Part shown: one piece after another, positions 1 to 7,791 of the stretch
Position numbering within the stretch: the first letter of the stretch is position 1
Layout: each line of letters opens with the position of its first letter
Origin: Clostridia bacterium
Lineage (GTDB): Bacteria > Bacillota > Clostridia > Oscillospirales > CAG-272
Reading direction: 5' to 3'
Length of the DNA: 45,468 bases
Assembly (NCBI GenBank): GCA_017621085.1
Contig: JAGATW010000058.1
Span: forward strand, 1-45,468
The notes under the pieces: generated by a model
What the model was told of the DNA's origin: nothing
Database searches by the model: none
What the model saw: the letters and a program-made list of their open reading frames with translations, nothing else
Translations under genes and position numbers: made by a program

Positions 1-88
1 CTATTATGGGTTAACAGATTGCTTTGCAAATTTCGAGCGAACAAATAAGGGCTTAGACAAATTAAAAATTTGTAGGCGATTAAAAAAT

Positions 89-164
89 CGGCAAGAGTTT
101 TTAATGCAGTATAAGACTTTATTTGTCGCTCCAAATCGAGTTCAATCAGGGTTGGTAGTGGCTA
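89..164. repeat. 76-bp dispersed repeat, copy 1
   Basis: This 76-bp stretch recurs at 31144-31219 in the same orientation with only two differences that I can count (C/T at 147 and T/C at 159). No start codon with a ribosome binding site lies in it. It sits just before a terminator hairpin, near small hairpins of the kind found in the palindrome arrays (for example TTGC-TTT-GCAA around 19-29). It appears to be a non-coding intergenic repeat; its role is unknown. Confidence 0.85.
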
Positions 165-176
165 CACGAATACTAA

Positions 177-207
177 AAAACAAGGTGGGACACCCCCACC
201 TTGTTTT
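177..207 (+). terminator. Rho-independent terminator of an upstream gene
   Basis: A perfect 13-bp stem (AAAACAAGGTGGG, 177-189, with its complement at 195-207) closes a 5-nt loop and ends in TTTT. No gene is visible in 1-176, so the transcript it ends starts outside the window. It separates that unit from the promoter at 221-249. Confidence 0.8.
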
Positions 208-220
208 GAGCAAATAACTC

Positions 221-249
221 TTGCAAATATGATGAAAAAGTAGTAAAAT
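221..249 (+). promoter_or_regulatory. Sigma-A promoter for the DUF5685 gene
   Basis: TTGCAA (221-226), a 17-bp spacer and TAAAAT (244-249) lie about 32 bp before the chosen start at 281. Confidence 0.65.
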
Positions 250-280
250 ATAAAAAATGCGACTAAAGGAGGCAAGAGAG

Positions 281-1150
281 ATGTTTGGTTACATTAAGCC
301 TAATATACCTGAATTAAGGGTTAAGGACCACGAGCTATACAAGGCTACATATTGTGGCTTATGTCGCACAATGGGAAAATGCACAGGCTGTGCATCTAAA
401 TTTACACTAAGCTATGATTTTGCCTTTTTTGCATTAGTCAGAATGGCACTTGAAAAGACACAGGGTCAAGTAAAAATGCGTCGCTGTATGGTACATCCCT
501 TTAAGAAAAGACCTATTATGGAGATAAATCCTGTCCTTGAATATTCTGCAAAATCAAGCGTGATTTTAACACGCTTAAAGCTAAAGGACAATGTAAATGA
601 CTCAAGGGGAATTTCGCGTCTGAAAGCAAAAATAGTGGGACTTGTGTCGCTCTTTTTCAAAAAAACGGACAAAAGCCTACTTCCCTTAGAGGAAAAAATC
701 AAGGAATGCATTGACAATCTTACCACTCTTGAAAAAGAGGAGTGCGACTCCATTGATAAGGTGGCAGACACCTTTGGTCAGCTTTTAGGTAATGTTGCGT
801 CCTTTGGCTTGGAAAAGGAAAAAGCAATTTTAGGCTATGAAATAGGCTACCATTTAGGCAAGTGGATTTATGTAATAGATGCTTGCGATGATTTAACAAG
901 GGACGTAAAGTCAGGCTCATATAATGTACTAAAAATTGCCTTTGGTAACAGTCTTGACAACAGTCAAAAATATTTAGTGCGAAGCGCTATGTTCTTAGAG
1001 CTTAACAAAATGGCAAAAGCTACCGAGCTTATTGATTTTACTGAGCATAGGGACGTAGAGGCGATTATTAAAAACATAATTTTTGACGGTCTTATAGAGG
1101 AAACAAACCGAGTTTTAGACATAAAAGAGGAAACAAACGAGAAAAATTAA
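281..1150 (+). CDS. DUF5685 family protein
   Basis: A protein of 289 aa of unknown function. The N-terminus MFGYIKP...PELRVKDHELYKA.YCGLCR is the hallmark of the DUF5685 family of Clostridia. I start it at ATG 281, not at the in-frame ATG at 257, because AAAGGAGG lies at 266-272, 8 nt before 281, and the family begins with MFGYIKP. Cysteines are concentrated near the N-terminus (YCGLCR, then KCTGC), which suggests metal binding or a redox site; this is inference. The C-terminal half is helical, with a YVIDACDDLTRD segment recalling the Asp-rich helices of prenyl-synthase-like all-alpha folds. No signal peptide or membrane helix is seen. It precedes a J-domain gene but has its own promoter. 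Confidence 0.8.
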   Translation: MFGYIKPNIPELRVKDHELYKATYCGLCRTMGKCTGCASKFTLSYDFAFFALVRMALEKTQGQVKMRRCMVHPFKKRPIMEINPVLEYSAKSSVILTRLKLKDNVNDSRGISRLKAKIVGLVSLFFKKTDKSLLPLEEKIKECIDNLTTLEKEECDSIDKVADTFGQLLGNVASFGLEKEKAILGYEIGYHLGKWIYVIDACDDLTRDVKSGSYNVLKIAFGNSLDNSQKYLVRSAMFLELNKMAKATELIDFTEHRDVEAIIKNIIFDGLIEETNRVLDIKEETNEKN

Positions 1151-1190
1151 CAGTTTTCTTAAAAATCACATAGTTTTCACCTTATCTTAC

Positions 1191-1219
1191 TTTACAAATG
1201 TTAATAATTATGGTAAAAT
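1191..1219 (+). promoter_or_regulatory. Sigma-A promoter for the J-domain gene
   Basis: TTTACA (1191-1196), a 17-bp spacer and an extended -10 TGG-TAAAAT (TAAAAT at 1214-1219). Confidence 0.65.
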
Positions 1220-1250
1220 GTAGCTAATAATGTTTACAAGAATAATAACG

Positions 1251-1282
1251 CAGTAAGCCATGCGTTTTGCTTGGCTTAGCTG
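1251..1282 (+). promoter_or_regulatory. Leader hairpin before the J-domain gene
   Basis: In the 5' UTR, CAG-TAAGCCA pairs with TGGCTTA-G-CTG (one bulged G) around an 11-nt loop. The stem ends a few nt before the ribosome binding site GGAGGAG. It could stabilise the transcript or modulate initiation; no T-tract follows, so it is not a terminator. Confidence 0.4.
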
Positions 1283-1297
1283 TATTGGAGGAGCTTA

Positions 1298-1888
1298 ATG
1301 AAAAATCCATATGATGTGCTTGGCGTTTCCCCTTCAGCAACTAATGAAGAGGTAAGAAATGCTTATAAAGCCCTTGCAAAAAAATATCATCCCGACAACT
1401 ATGTTGATAGTCCCTTAGCCGATATGGCAGAGGAAAGGATGAAGGAAATTAATGAAGCCTATGACGAGATTTTGCGCATGAGAACTTCAGGCTCATCAAA
1501 CCATCAAGATAACTCAAATTCGTACACGTCCGGGGGCTTTTCTTCAAATGATGACCCGATTTACAATCAAGCAAGAGGTATGATTAACAGGGGCGAGTAC
1601 AAGCAAGCCGAATCACTTCTTAACGGAATAGACCAAACAAGGCGAAATGCAGAGTGGTTTTTCCTAAAGGGCTGTATTCTCGTACACAGGGGCGACTATT
1701 TTGATGCTTTAAGGTACATTGAACGCGCTTGTGAGCTTGACCCCGGCAACAGAGAATATTCAACTCTGAGAGATAATCTGCGTGTACAGTCACAAAGCTA
1801 CGGTAATATGAATTCAAGACAATCAGGGGGATGCTCCATGTGCGATGTTTGCTCTATGCTTATTTGTCTTGATTGCCTTTGCAGATAA
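1298..1888 (+). CDS. J-domain protein with TPR-like region and Cys-rich tail
   Basis: A protein of 196 aa. Residues 1-65 form a J domain with the HPD tripeptide (KKYHPDN), which in this family stimulates the ATPase of DnaK-type Hsp70. A Ser/Asn-rich linker (about 66-90) follows, then two helical repeats resembling TPR units (about 95-160; note the pattern [18 protein letters not shown]). The last 20 residues are Cys-rich ([18 protein letters not shown]), suggesting metal binding or lipid/membrane attachment. There is no zinc-finger or C-terminal DnaJ domain, so it is a type III J protein and not the main DnaJ. GGAGGAG lies 5 nt before the ATG. Its stop is 2 nt before the next gene, so the two are probably co-translated. 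Confidence 0.8.
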   Translation: MKNPYDVLGVSPSATNEEVRNAYKALAKKYHPDNYVDSPLADMAEERMKEINEAYDEILRMRTSGSSNHQDNSNSYTSGGFSSNDDPIYNQARGMINRGEYKQAESLLNGIDQTRRNAEWFFLKGCILVHRGDYFDALRYIERACELDPGNREYSTLRDNLRVQSQSYGNMNSRQSGGCSMCDVCSMLICLDCLCR

Positions 1889-1890
1889 GA

Positions 1891-2406
1891 ATGAAAACGA
1901 CTAAATATATAACCTTTAGCGCACTTATGTCTGCTCTTAGCGTTGTAATTTTACTCCTTGGCTCGATAATTGACATTTTCGACCTTGTAGCGGTTATGAT
2001 AACTGCTGTAATTCTTTTAATCGCAAGGCACGAAATGGGTGCTAAAGCATTGGGAATTTACGTTGTAACAGGACTGATTGCTTTTTTGGTTTTGCCAAAC
2101 AAGCTGATTTCCATTGAGTATTTTATTATTGCCATATATCCTATGCTAAAGCCTGTATTTGATAAGCAGTGTCAGGCTGTTAAGTGGTTGCTTAAAATTA
2201 TTTACATTCTTGCCTCTGCCCTTGGCTTAGTTTTGGTAATGAAAATATTTACTCCCGACTCCCCACTTTATTGGGACGCAATTTTTGCACTTGGCCTTGT
2301 AGTAATTTTCTTTATTTATGACGTTTTGCTGTTCAGAATTTCAATGTACTACGGATTTAAATTAAGAAACAAGCTGAGAATAGACAAATTCTTTAATCAA
2401 AAGTAA
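1891..2406 (+). CDS. Small integral membrane protein, unknown function
   Basis: A protein of 171 aa, almost entirely hydrophobic, with about five or six predicted membrane helices and a basic C-terminal tail (KLRNKLRIDKFFNQK). I use ATG 1891, two bases after the stop of the J-domain gene, rather than the upstream in-frame TTG at 1873 that would overlap it. No strong ribosome binding site is visible, which fits translational coupling. The overall look (N-terminal FSALMSALSVVILLLG, paired helices) recalls ECF-transporter S components, but I see no diagnostic motif. A terminator follows directly. Confidence 0.6.
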   Translation: MKTTKYITFSALMSALSVVILLLGSIIDIFDLVAVMITAVILLIARHEMGAKALGIYVVTGLIAFLVLPNKLISIEYFIIAIYPMLKPVFDKQCQAVKWLLKIIYILASALGLVLVMKIFTPDSPLYWDAIFALGLVVIFFIYDVLLFRISMYYGFKLRNKLRIDKFFNQK

Positions 2407-2408
2407 CT

Positions 2409-2440
2409 AAAACCACAGTAAAAAATGCTGTGGTTTTGTT
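2409..2440 (+). terminator. Terminator after the membrane-protein gene
   Basis: A 10-bp stem AAAACCACAG / CTGTGGTTTT with a 9-nt loop is followed by GTTTA. It closes the J-domain/membrane-protein unit just before the promoter of the yicC operon. Confidence 0.75.
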
Positions 2441-2467
2441 TATTCATACAATAATATTATAAAAAAG

Positions 2468-2497
2468 TTGACAAATCAATATAATATAAGTTAAAAT
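2468..2497 (+). promoter_or_regulatory. Sigma-A promoter of the yicC-to-rsgA operon
   Basis: A consensus TTGACA (2468-2473) and TAAAAT (2492-2497) are 18 bp apart. A further TATAAT at 2503-2508 lacks a -35 at proper distance. The next plus-strand terminator I can see is after spoVM (13982), so this may be the main promoter for more than 11 kb. Confidence 0.65.
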
Positions 2498-2530
2498 AGT
2501 AGTATAATATTATAATTAGGATGTGAAAAT

Positions 2531-3418
2531 ATGTTTAGAAGCATGACTGCCTTTGGCAGAGCAAGAGAAACAGTTGGCGGCAAGGACATTTGCGCAGAGA
2601 TTAAATCTGTTAACAACAGATACCTTGACTGCACTGTTAAAATTACAAGATTATATAGCTTTTTAGAGGACAAAATTAAGCAATATCTTCAATCAAAGGG
2701 CATTTCAAGAGGTAAGGTTGAGGTTTATGTTTCAATTGATTTGTTAGAGCAGGACGGAGTTGAAATAAGTCTTGATACTGCCTATGCAAAATCATATATT
2801 GACGCACTGTATAAGCTTCGTGACACCTTTGATTTAAAGGACGATATTACCGTTTCAAGGGTGGCTGCAAATAAGGACATATTTACAGTTAAAAAGCCGG
2901 AGGACGATATTGAAAGGGACTGGGCTGATATTAAGGTTGTTCTTGATAAAGCTCTTGATACCTTTATTGAAAGAAGAAATATTGAGGGTGAAAACCTATA
3001 TAACAATATTTGCGAAAAAATCGAAAGCATTAAGGGCTATCTTAAGGTAATTGAGAAAAATTCCCAAAGCGACATTAACGGCTACGCTAAAAAGCTTGAG
3101 GAAAGAATTGTTAAGTTTTTAAATGACAATTCCGTACAAATAGACGAGCAAAGAATATTAACCGAGGTTGCTGTTTTTGCCGACAAGGTTGCAATTGACG
3201 AGGAGCTTGTCAGATTAAACAGCCACTTTGACGCATTTGAGGACATTGTAAAATCAAACGAGCCTGCAGGCAGAAAGCTTGACTTTTTGCTTCAGGAAAT
3301 GAACAGAGAAACAAATACCATAGGCTCAAAGGCATCTAACTCCGACACGGCTCATTTAGTGGTTAACATTAAAAACGAGCTTGAAAAAATAAGAGAGCAA
3401 ATTCAAAACATAGAGTAA
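2531..3418 (+). CDS. yicC: YicC/YloC family endoribonuclease
   Basis: A protein of 295 aa, the normal family length. It starts with MFRSMTAFGRA (family signature S-M-T-G/A-[FY]-G) and ends in a conserved C-terminal segment (ENEPAGRKLDFLLQEMNRETNTIGSK, read in two parts as GRKLDFLLQEMNRE and NTIGSK), so both the N-terminal YicC domain and the C-terminal DUF1732 domain are complete. Family members are metal-dependent endoribonucleases; the E. coli protein acts on small RNA. It is the first gene of the operon, and its neighbours remA, gmk and rpoZ are in the order usual for Clostridia and Bacillus. The gap to remA is 5 nt. Confidence 0.93.
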   Translation: MFRSMTAFGRARETVGGKDICAEIKSVNNRYLDCTVKITRLYSFLEDKIKQYLQSKGISRGKVEVYVSIDLLEQDGVEISLDTAYAKSYIDALYKLRDTFDLKDDITVSRVAANKDIFTVKKPEDDIERDWADIKVVLDKALDTFIERRNIEGENLYNNICEKIESIKGYLKVIEKNSQSDINGYAKKLEERIVKFLNDNSVQIDEQRILTEVAVFADKVAIDEELVRLNSHFDAFEDIVKSNEPAGRKLDFLLQEMNRETNTIGSKASNSDTAHLVVNIKNELEKIREQIQNIE

Positions 3419-3423
3419 AAGAT

Positions 3424-3672
3424 ATGAAGTTTATAAATTTGGGCTTTAACAATATGATTCTTGATGAAAGAATTGTGGCAATAGTATCTCCTGACTCTGC
3501 CCCAGCCAAAAGAACGGTTATGGAGGCAAAGGAAAATGGCAGAATTATTGACTGTACAGGTGGCAGAAAGACTAAGTGCGTTATAATTACAGATTCTGAC
3601 CACGTGGTTTTATCAGCACTTTCTGCTGATGTTTTAGGAAGCAGATTAAATAATGAGGATAGTGAGGAATAA
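3424..3672 (+). CDS. remA: RemA family regulator (DUF370)
   Basis: A protein of 82 aa with the family features: N-terminal MKFINLGFNNMILDERIVAIV and the central GRIIDCTGGRKTK. In Bacillus subtilis RemA is an oligomeric DNA-binding protein that activates matrix and osmoprotection genes; in Clostridia its targets are unknown. It is always found between yicC and gmk in these genomes, as here, with 5 nt to yicC and 3 nt to gmk. The last residues (RLNNEDSEE) form a short acidic tail. Confidence 0.9.
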   Translation: MKFINLGFNNMILDERIVAIVSPDSAPAKRTVMEAKENGRIIDCTGGRKTKCVIITDSDHVVLSALSADVLGSRLNNEDSEE

Positions 3673-3675
3673 GGA

Positions 3676-4281
3676 ATGAGAAAGGGAATTTTGTTTATTC
3701 TATCAGGTCCGTCAGGAAGCGGAAAGGGAACAATTTTAAGCAAAGTTTTAGAAAAGCACCCTGAAATTAAGCTTTCCGTATCTATGACAACAAGGAAAAT
3801 AAGACCTACCGAAACACCTGATGTCAGCTACTATTTTGTAACAAAAGAGGAATTTGAAAGCAGCATTAAAAACGGTGAGCTTTTAGAGTATGCTACATTT
3901 GACGGTGAGTATTACGGAACACCCAAAAAGAAAATTGACAGCTACTTGGAAAAGGGCATAGACGTTATTTTGGAAATAGAGGTTCAAGGTGCTATGCAGG
4001 TGCTTGAAAAGGCAAAGGATGCAGTAGCTATTATGATTACTCCGCCTGACATTCAAACACTTGAAAAATGGTTAAGAGGCAGAGGCACAAATTCAGAAAA
4101 AAGCATTTTGGAAAGACTTGCAACTGCAAGACAGGAGGTTAAGTATTTACCAAAATATCACTATTCTGTAATAAATGAGGAAAACAAGCAGGACGAATGC
4201 GCCGAGCTTATATATTCAATTATGCAGGCAGAGCATAATAAAACAATACATAGAAAAAATTTAACTGATAAATTTGAATAA
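3676..4281 (+). CDS. gmk: Guanylate kinase
   Basis: A protein of 201 aa that phosphorylates GMP (or dGMP) with ATP in the cytoplasm. The P-loop GPSGSGKGT is at residues 10-18; the GMP-binding segment follows (SVSMTTRKIRPTE and the YYFVTKEEF region), and ILEIEVQGA matches the Walker B/substrate strand. Length and domain order are standard. The start is fixed by the tight 3-nt spacing to remA and GGAA upstream within the remA end. Confidence 0.95.
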   Translation: MRKGILFILSGPSGSGKGTILSKVLEKHPEIKLSVSMTTRKIRPTETPDVSYYFVTKEEFESSIKNGELLEYATFDGEYYGTPKKKIDSYLEKGIDVILEIEVQGAMQVLEKAKDAVAIMITPPDIQTLEKWLRGRGTNSEKSILERLATARQEVKYLPKYHYSVINEENKQDECAELIYSIMQAEHNKTIHRKNLTDKFE

Positions 4282-4301
4282 TATTAAGGAGAAAATATAA
4301 A

Positions 4302-4802
4302 ATGCTTTATCCATCAATTCAAGAAATTTTAAAGGCAACAGCAAAGGACGGAGAGGAAAGATTAAATAAGTACTCTGTTACAATGGCAACTGCAAAGTGC
4401 GCTCGTATGATTACAAATGACTATATTGAGCAACGTCACGATGCGGAAAGAAAGGTTGCAAACAAGGAAACAGACAAGGACATAGCATCCCTTGTAAACA
4501 AGAATTACAGAGATGAAAAGGCTGTAAGAAATGCTCTTTTTGAAATGAAGGAGGGCAAGTTTGAGGTTTATCTTCCCGGTGAAGAGGGCTACGAAGAATC
4601 AATAGTTATAGTTGAGGACTATGTTGAGCCAAAGGAGGAGTTCAAGCCATTTAAGCCCATTAACTTAAATCCTGTTAAGGACGAGGGTGAAGAAGCAAGC
4701 GAAGCATTTGATGACTTTGACAGCAAGGATTTAATGGATGCCGATGAGGTATATACAGAAGAGGAAGGCTACACAGTAGCAGACGCAGAGGATTTTGAAT
4801 AA
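4302..4802 (+). CDS. rpoZ: RNA polymerase omega subunit, extended form
   Basis: A protein of 166 aa, about twice the usual omega length (roughly 65-95 aa). The N-terminus MLYPSIQEIL, the helix YSVTMATAKCARMI and the segment NALFEMKEGKFEV match the omega core that chaperones the beta-prime subunit. Between them lies an extra charged stretch (about residues 40-75, rich in K/E/D). After residue 95 follows a strongly acidic tail with many E and D residues (for example DDFDSKDLMDADEVYTEEE). Position between gmk and priA is the normal one for rpoZ. AAGGAGAA precedes the ATG. The assignment to omega is firm by context, less so by sequence. Confidence 0.8.
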   Translation: MLYPSIQEILKATAKDGEERLNKYSVTMATAKCARMITNDYIEQRHDAERKVANKETDKDIASLVNKNYRDEKAVRNALFEMKEGKFEVYLPGEEGYEESIVIVEDYVEPKEEFKPFKPINLNPVKDEGEEASEAFDDFDSKDLMDADEVYTEEEGYTVADAEDFE

Positions 4803-4822
4803 TTAATTTAAGGAGGCAGGGC

Positions 4823-7300
4823 ATGGTTAAAGAATATATTAGCGTATATATACTTGACGTGCCTTACCACGCCGACTGCGAATATACCTATTTTGTTCCC
4901 ACGCACCTAAGAAATGAAATAGAAAGAGGCACAGCGTTAGTTGTGCCATTTGGCTCTACTAAGAGAACAGCTATTGTATCAAGGGTTGATGCAAAGCCCC
5001 CTGAGGTTAAAGAAATTAAGCCTGTGCTGTTTGTGCTATCCGGGTATTTTAAGCTTGATGAAAATATGATGGAGCTATGCTCCTTTATGAAAAGTCAAAC
5101 TCTTTGCACCTTTGGTGAGGCAGTTAAATGTATAATTCCCACCTTTGCCATAGCTAAGGCTACTCAAATTTATTGGGTAAGTGGGGAAATGGAAAAGCCA
5201 AGCCCACTTTATGAGTATATTTTACAAAACCCACGGGTAGATATAAAAAAGCTTAACACTCGCTTTGAAAATGTACAAAGGGAGCTTAATTCCTTAGTTA
5301 AAAAGGGGTACATTTCAAAGGACACGGTTGTTTTGGAAAAGGACAAAAGCAAGTACGAAACAAGGCTTTATTTAACCGTTGACAAGGAAGAAGCCCTTAA
5401 AATAGCAAACGGTGAGAGCCAAACAAAAATAAGAGGCAAAAAGCAGGCTGAAATTTTAAGACTGCTTTGTGAATATGATGAGCTTGAGGACCGTGTGCTA
5501 TACGATATGGCATCTACTCTAAAAACCAGTGTTGACACGCTTATTAAAAAGGGACTTGTGGGAACAAGAAAAATAGAAATTTCAAGAAATCCGTATTCCA
5601 CCATTCCAAAAAGAGAGGGCAAGGTTGAATTAAATGAGGAGCAAGCACAGGCATTTAATACCCTATGTCGGCTTTTAAACGATGAAAAGCCAAGAGGCGC
5701 ACTTTTATACGGTGTTACGGGAAGCGGAAAAACAAGCGTTATTACTAAAATGATAGACGAGGCAATTTCTCAAAATAAGGGAGTAATTGTCTTAGTACCC
5801 GAAATATCGCTAACTCCACAAACAGTAGATGTATTTTGTGGCTATTATGGGGACAGGGTGGCTGTTATACACTCTAATTTATCAAACGGTGAACGCTTTG
5901 ATACATACAAAAAAATACTAAGAGGAGATGCCGATATTGTAATTGGCACTCGCTCAGCAATCTTTGCCCCTGTTAAAAATCTCGGTATGATAGTAATTGA
6001 CGAGGAGCAGGAGCATACATATAAATCCGACACAAGCCCGAAATATTTAGCCCACGATATTGCAAGGTTTAGATGTGCTAAGACAGGCTCGCTTATGCTT
6101 CTTGCCTCAGCTACACCGTCCCTTAATTCATATTATAAGGCTTTAGGTGGCACATATACCTTAGTTAAGCTAACGAAAAGATATGGTAATGCCAGCCTGC
6201 CCGATGTAATTATTACAGATATGCGTAAGGAAAGAGTACGTGGCAATATGGGGGCGTTTGGCACAAAGCTAACCGAGTATATGTCAAGGGTGGCTGAGGA
6301 TAACAAGCAAGCCATACTGTTTTTAAACAGGCGTGGCTATCACTCCTCCGTTTCCTGTCAGGAGTGCGGTAAGGCAATTGAGTGTCCAAATTGCTCAGTG
6401 GCGCTAACCTATCACTCATACAGAAAAATCAGTGAGGAATTAAGCCCTGAAAATGCAGAGGAGATAATGGGCAAGAGTGGAATATTAAGATGTCACTATT
6501 GTGGCTATCACGCACCGTTACCTAAAAAATGCAGTAATTGTGAGGGTCAGCACTTTAACTATGTAGGCTTTGGCACACAAAAAACAAATGATGATTTAAA
6601 GGAGCTGTTTCCAAGCATTAAGACCTTACGTCTTGATGCAGATACAACAACCTCAAAAGCATCCTATGAGGAAATTTTAGGTAGCTTTAAGAATAAGGAG
6701 GCAGAGGTTTTAATAGGCACGCAAATGGTAACTAAGGGTCACAATTTCCCTCTTGTTACATTGGTTGGCGTTATTATGGCTGATACTATGCTTTATACAA
6801 GCGATTACCGTGCAAGTGAAAAAACCTTTTCAATGCTCACCCAAGTAATAGGCAGAGCAGGAAGAGCCAAGGACCACGGTGTTGCAATTATTCAAACAAA
6901 CTCACCTAATGAGCAAACAATACTTTTATCTGCAAGGCAGGACTATGAGTCCTTTTACGAAAATGAAATTCAAATAAGACGCGCATATGAATTTCCACCC
7001 TTTTGCGATATTGCCCTGATTACTATTTCAAGTGTAAAAGAGGCTTTGCTTAACGAGGGAGCTATGGGCGTTATTAAGGAGCTTGAAAGGAAAATTACCG
7101 AAATCGGCGCTCCTGCCAAGGCATACGGACCCTTTGAAGCACCAATATACAAATCAAACGGTAGATACAGAAAGAGAATACTTATAAAATGCAAGCTTAA
7201 TAATAAGCTAAGAGAGGTATTTTCCGAAATTTACATAAATTACACAAAATCAAGCGACAAGAATTTTATGTCAATTGATTTTAATCCATCTAACATATAA
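4823..7300 (+). CDS. priA: Primosomal replication restart helicase PriA
   Basis: A protein of 825 aa that recognises stalled forks and reloads the replicative helicase. In order: a 3'-DNA-binding domain (from about residue 5), a winged helix, Walker A GVTGSGKT (about 297-304), the Walker B motif DEEQEH (about 392), and eight cysteines for two zinc ions spread over about residues 511-575 (CQECGKAIECPNC, CHYCG, CSNC). Between the first and second Cys pairs there is an insert of about 20 residues (ISEELSPENAEEIMGKSG) not usual in PriA. The end of helicase motif VI (QVIGRAGRA) and the C-terminal domain are intact. Start by AAGGAGG 7 nt upstream. Confidence 0.93.
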   Translation: MVKEYISVYILDVPYHADCEYTYFVPTHLRNEIERGTALVVPFGSTKRTAIVSRVDAKPPEVKEIKPVLFVLSGYFKLDENMMELCSFMKSQTLCTFGEAVKCIIPTFAIAKATQIYWVSGEMEKPSPLYEYILQNPRVDIKKLNTRFENVQRELNSLVKKGYISKDTVVLEKDKSKYETRLYLTVDKEEALKIANGESQTKIRGKKQAEILRLLCEYDELEDRVLYDMASTLKTSVDTLIKKGLVGTRKIEISRNPYSTIPKREGKVELNEEQAQAFNTLCRLLNDEKPRGALLYGVTGSGKTSVITKMIDEAISQNKGVIVLVPEISLTPQTVDVFCGYYGDRVAVIHSNLSNGERFDTYKKILRGDADIVIGTRSAIFAPVKNLGMIVIDEEQEHTYKSDTSPKYLAHDIARFRCAKTGSLMLLASATPSLNSYYKALGGTYTLVKLTKRYGNASLPDVIITDMRKERVRGNMGAFGTKLTEYMSRVAEDNKQAILFLNRRGYHSSVSCQECGKAIECPNCSVALTYHSYRKISEELSPENAEEIMGKSGILRCHYCGYHAPLPKKCSNCEGQHFNYVGFGTQKTNDDLKELFPSIKTLRLDADTTTSKASYEEILGSFKNKEAEVLIGTQMVTKGHNFPLVTLVGVIMADTMLYTSDYRASEKTFSMLTQVIGRAGRAKDHGVAIIQTNSPNEQTILLSARQDYESFYENEIQIRRAYEFPPFCDIALITISSVKEALLNEGAMGVIKELERKITEIGAPAKAYGPFEAPIYKSNGRYRKRILIKCKLNNKLREVFSEIYINYTKSSDKNFMSIDFNPSNI

Positions 7301-7311
7301 AGGAGCAGAAT

Positions 7312-7791
7312 ATGGCACTGTTAAAAATCGTTAAGGAAAACGAGGATTTGGAATTTTTAAGAAGAAAAAGCTCAGAGGTTACAGAAATCACCCCAAGAAT
7401 TACAGAGCTTCTTGATAATATGATAGAAACAATGCGCAATGCAAACGGCTGTGGTCTTGCAGCTGTGCAGGTTGGCGTTTTAAGACGAATTGTTGTTATT
7501 GAAACCGAGGATGGCTTATTTGAGCTTATAAACCCTGTTATTACAAAAAAGACAGGGGAGCAACAGGGTATGGAGGGCTGTCTTTCCCTGCCCGGTAAGT
7601 GGGGAATTACAAAGCGTCCGCAATGTGTAACCGTACGCGCACTTGACAGAGAGGGCAAGGAGTTTGAGCTAACAGGCTACGACCTTTTAGCAAAGGCAAT
7701 TTGCCACGAGGTTGACCACTTAGACGGAATTATCTACACAGATAAGGCTGTAAGAATGCTAAGTGCTGAGGAATTAGAAGAGGAAGAATAA
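7312..7791 (+). CDS. def: Peptide deformylase
   Basis: A protein of 159 aa that removes the formyl group from the N-terminal methionine of nascent proteins. All three metal/active-site motifs are present: GCGLAAVQVG, EGCLSLPG (metal Cys) and HEVDHLDG (two metal His and the catalytic Glu). AAAGGAG precedes ATG. The stop codon shares one base with the fmt start, so removal and addition of the formyl group are translationally coupled, as is common. Confidence 0.95.
   Translation: MALLKIVKENEDLEFLRRKSSEVTEITPRITELLDNMIETMRNANGCGLAAVQVGVLRRIVVIETEDGLFELINPVITKKTGEQQGMEGCLSLPGKWGITKRPQCVTVRALDREGKEFELTGYDLLAKAICHEVDHLDGIIYTDKAVRMLSAEELEEEE

Noticed and set aside
1-176. 3' end of a protein gene at the left edge
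   Set aside because: All frames are interrupted by stops and the region contains repeat and hairpin sequence; only the terminator at 177-207 suggests an upstream transcription unit.
3369-3743. 124-codon antisense frame over remA/gmk
   Set aside because: It lies opposite two well-supported genes, has no ribosome binding site and shows no recognisable protein features.
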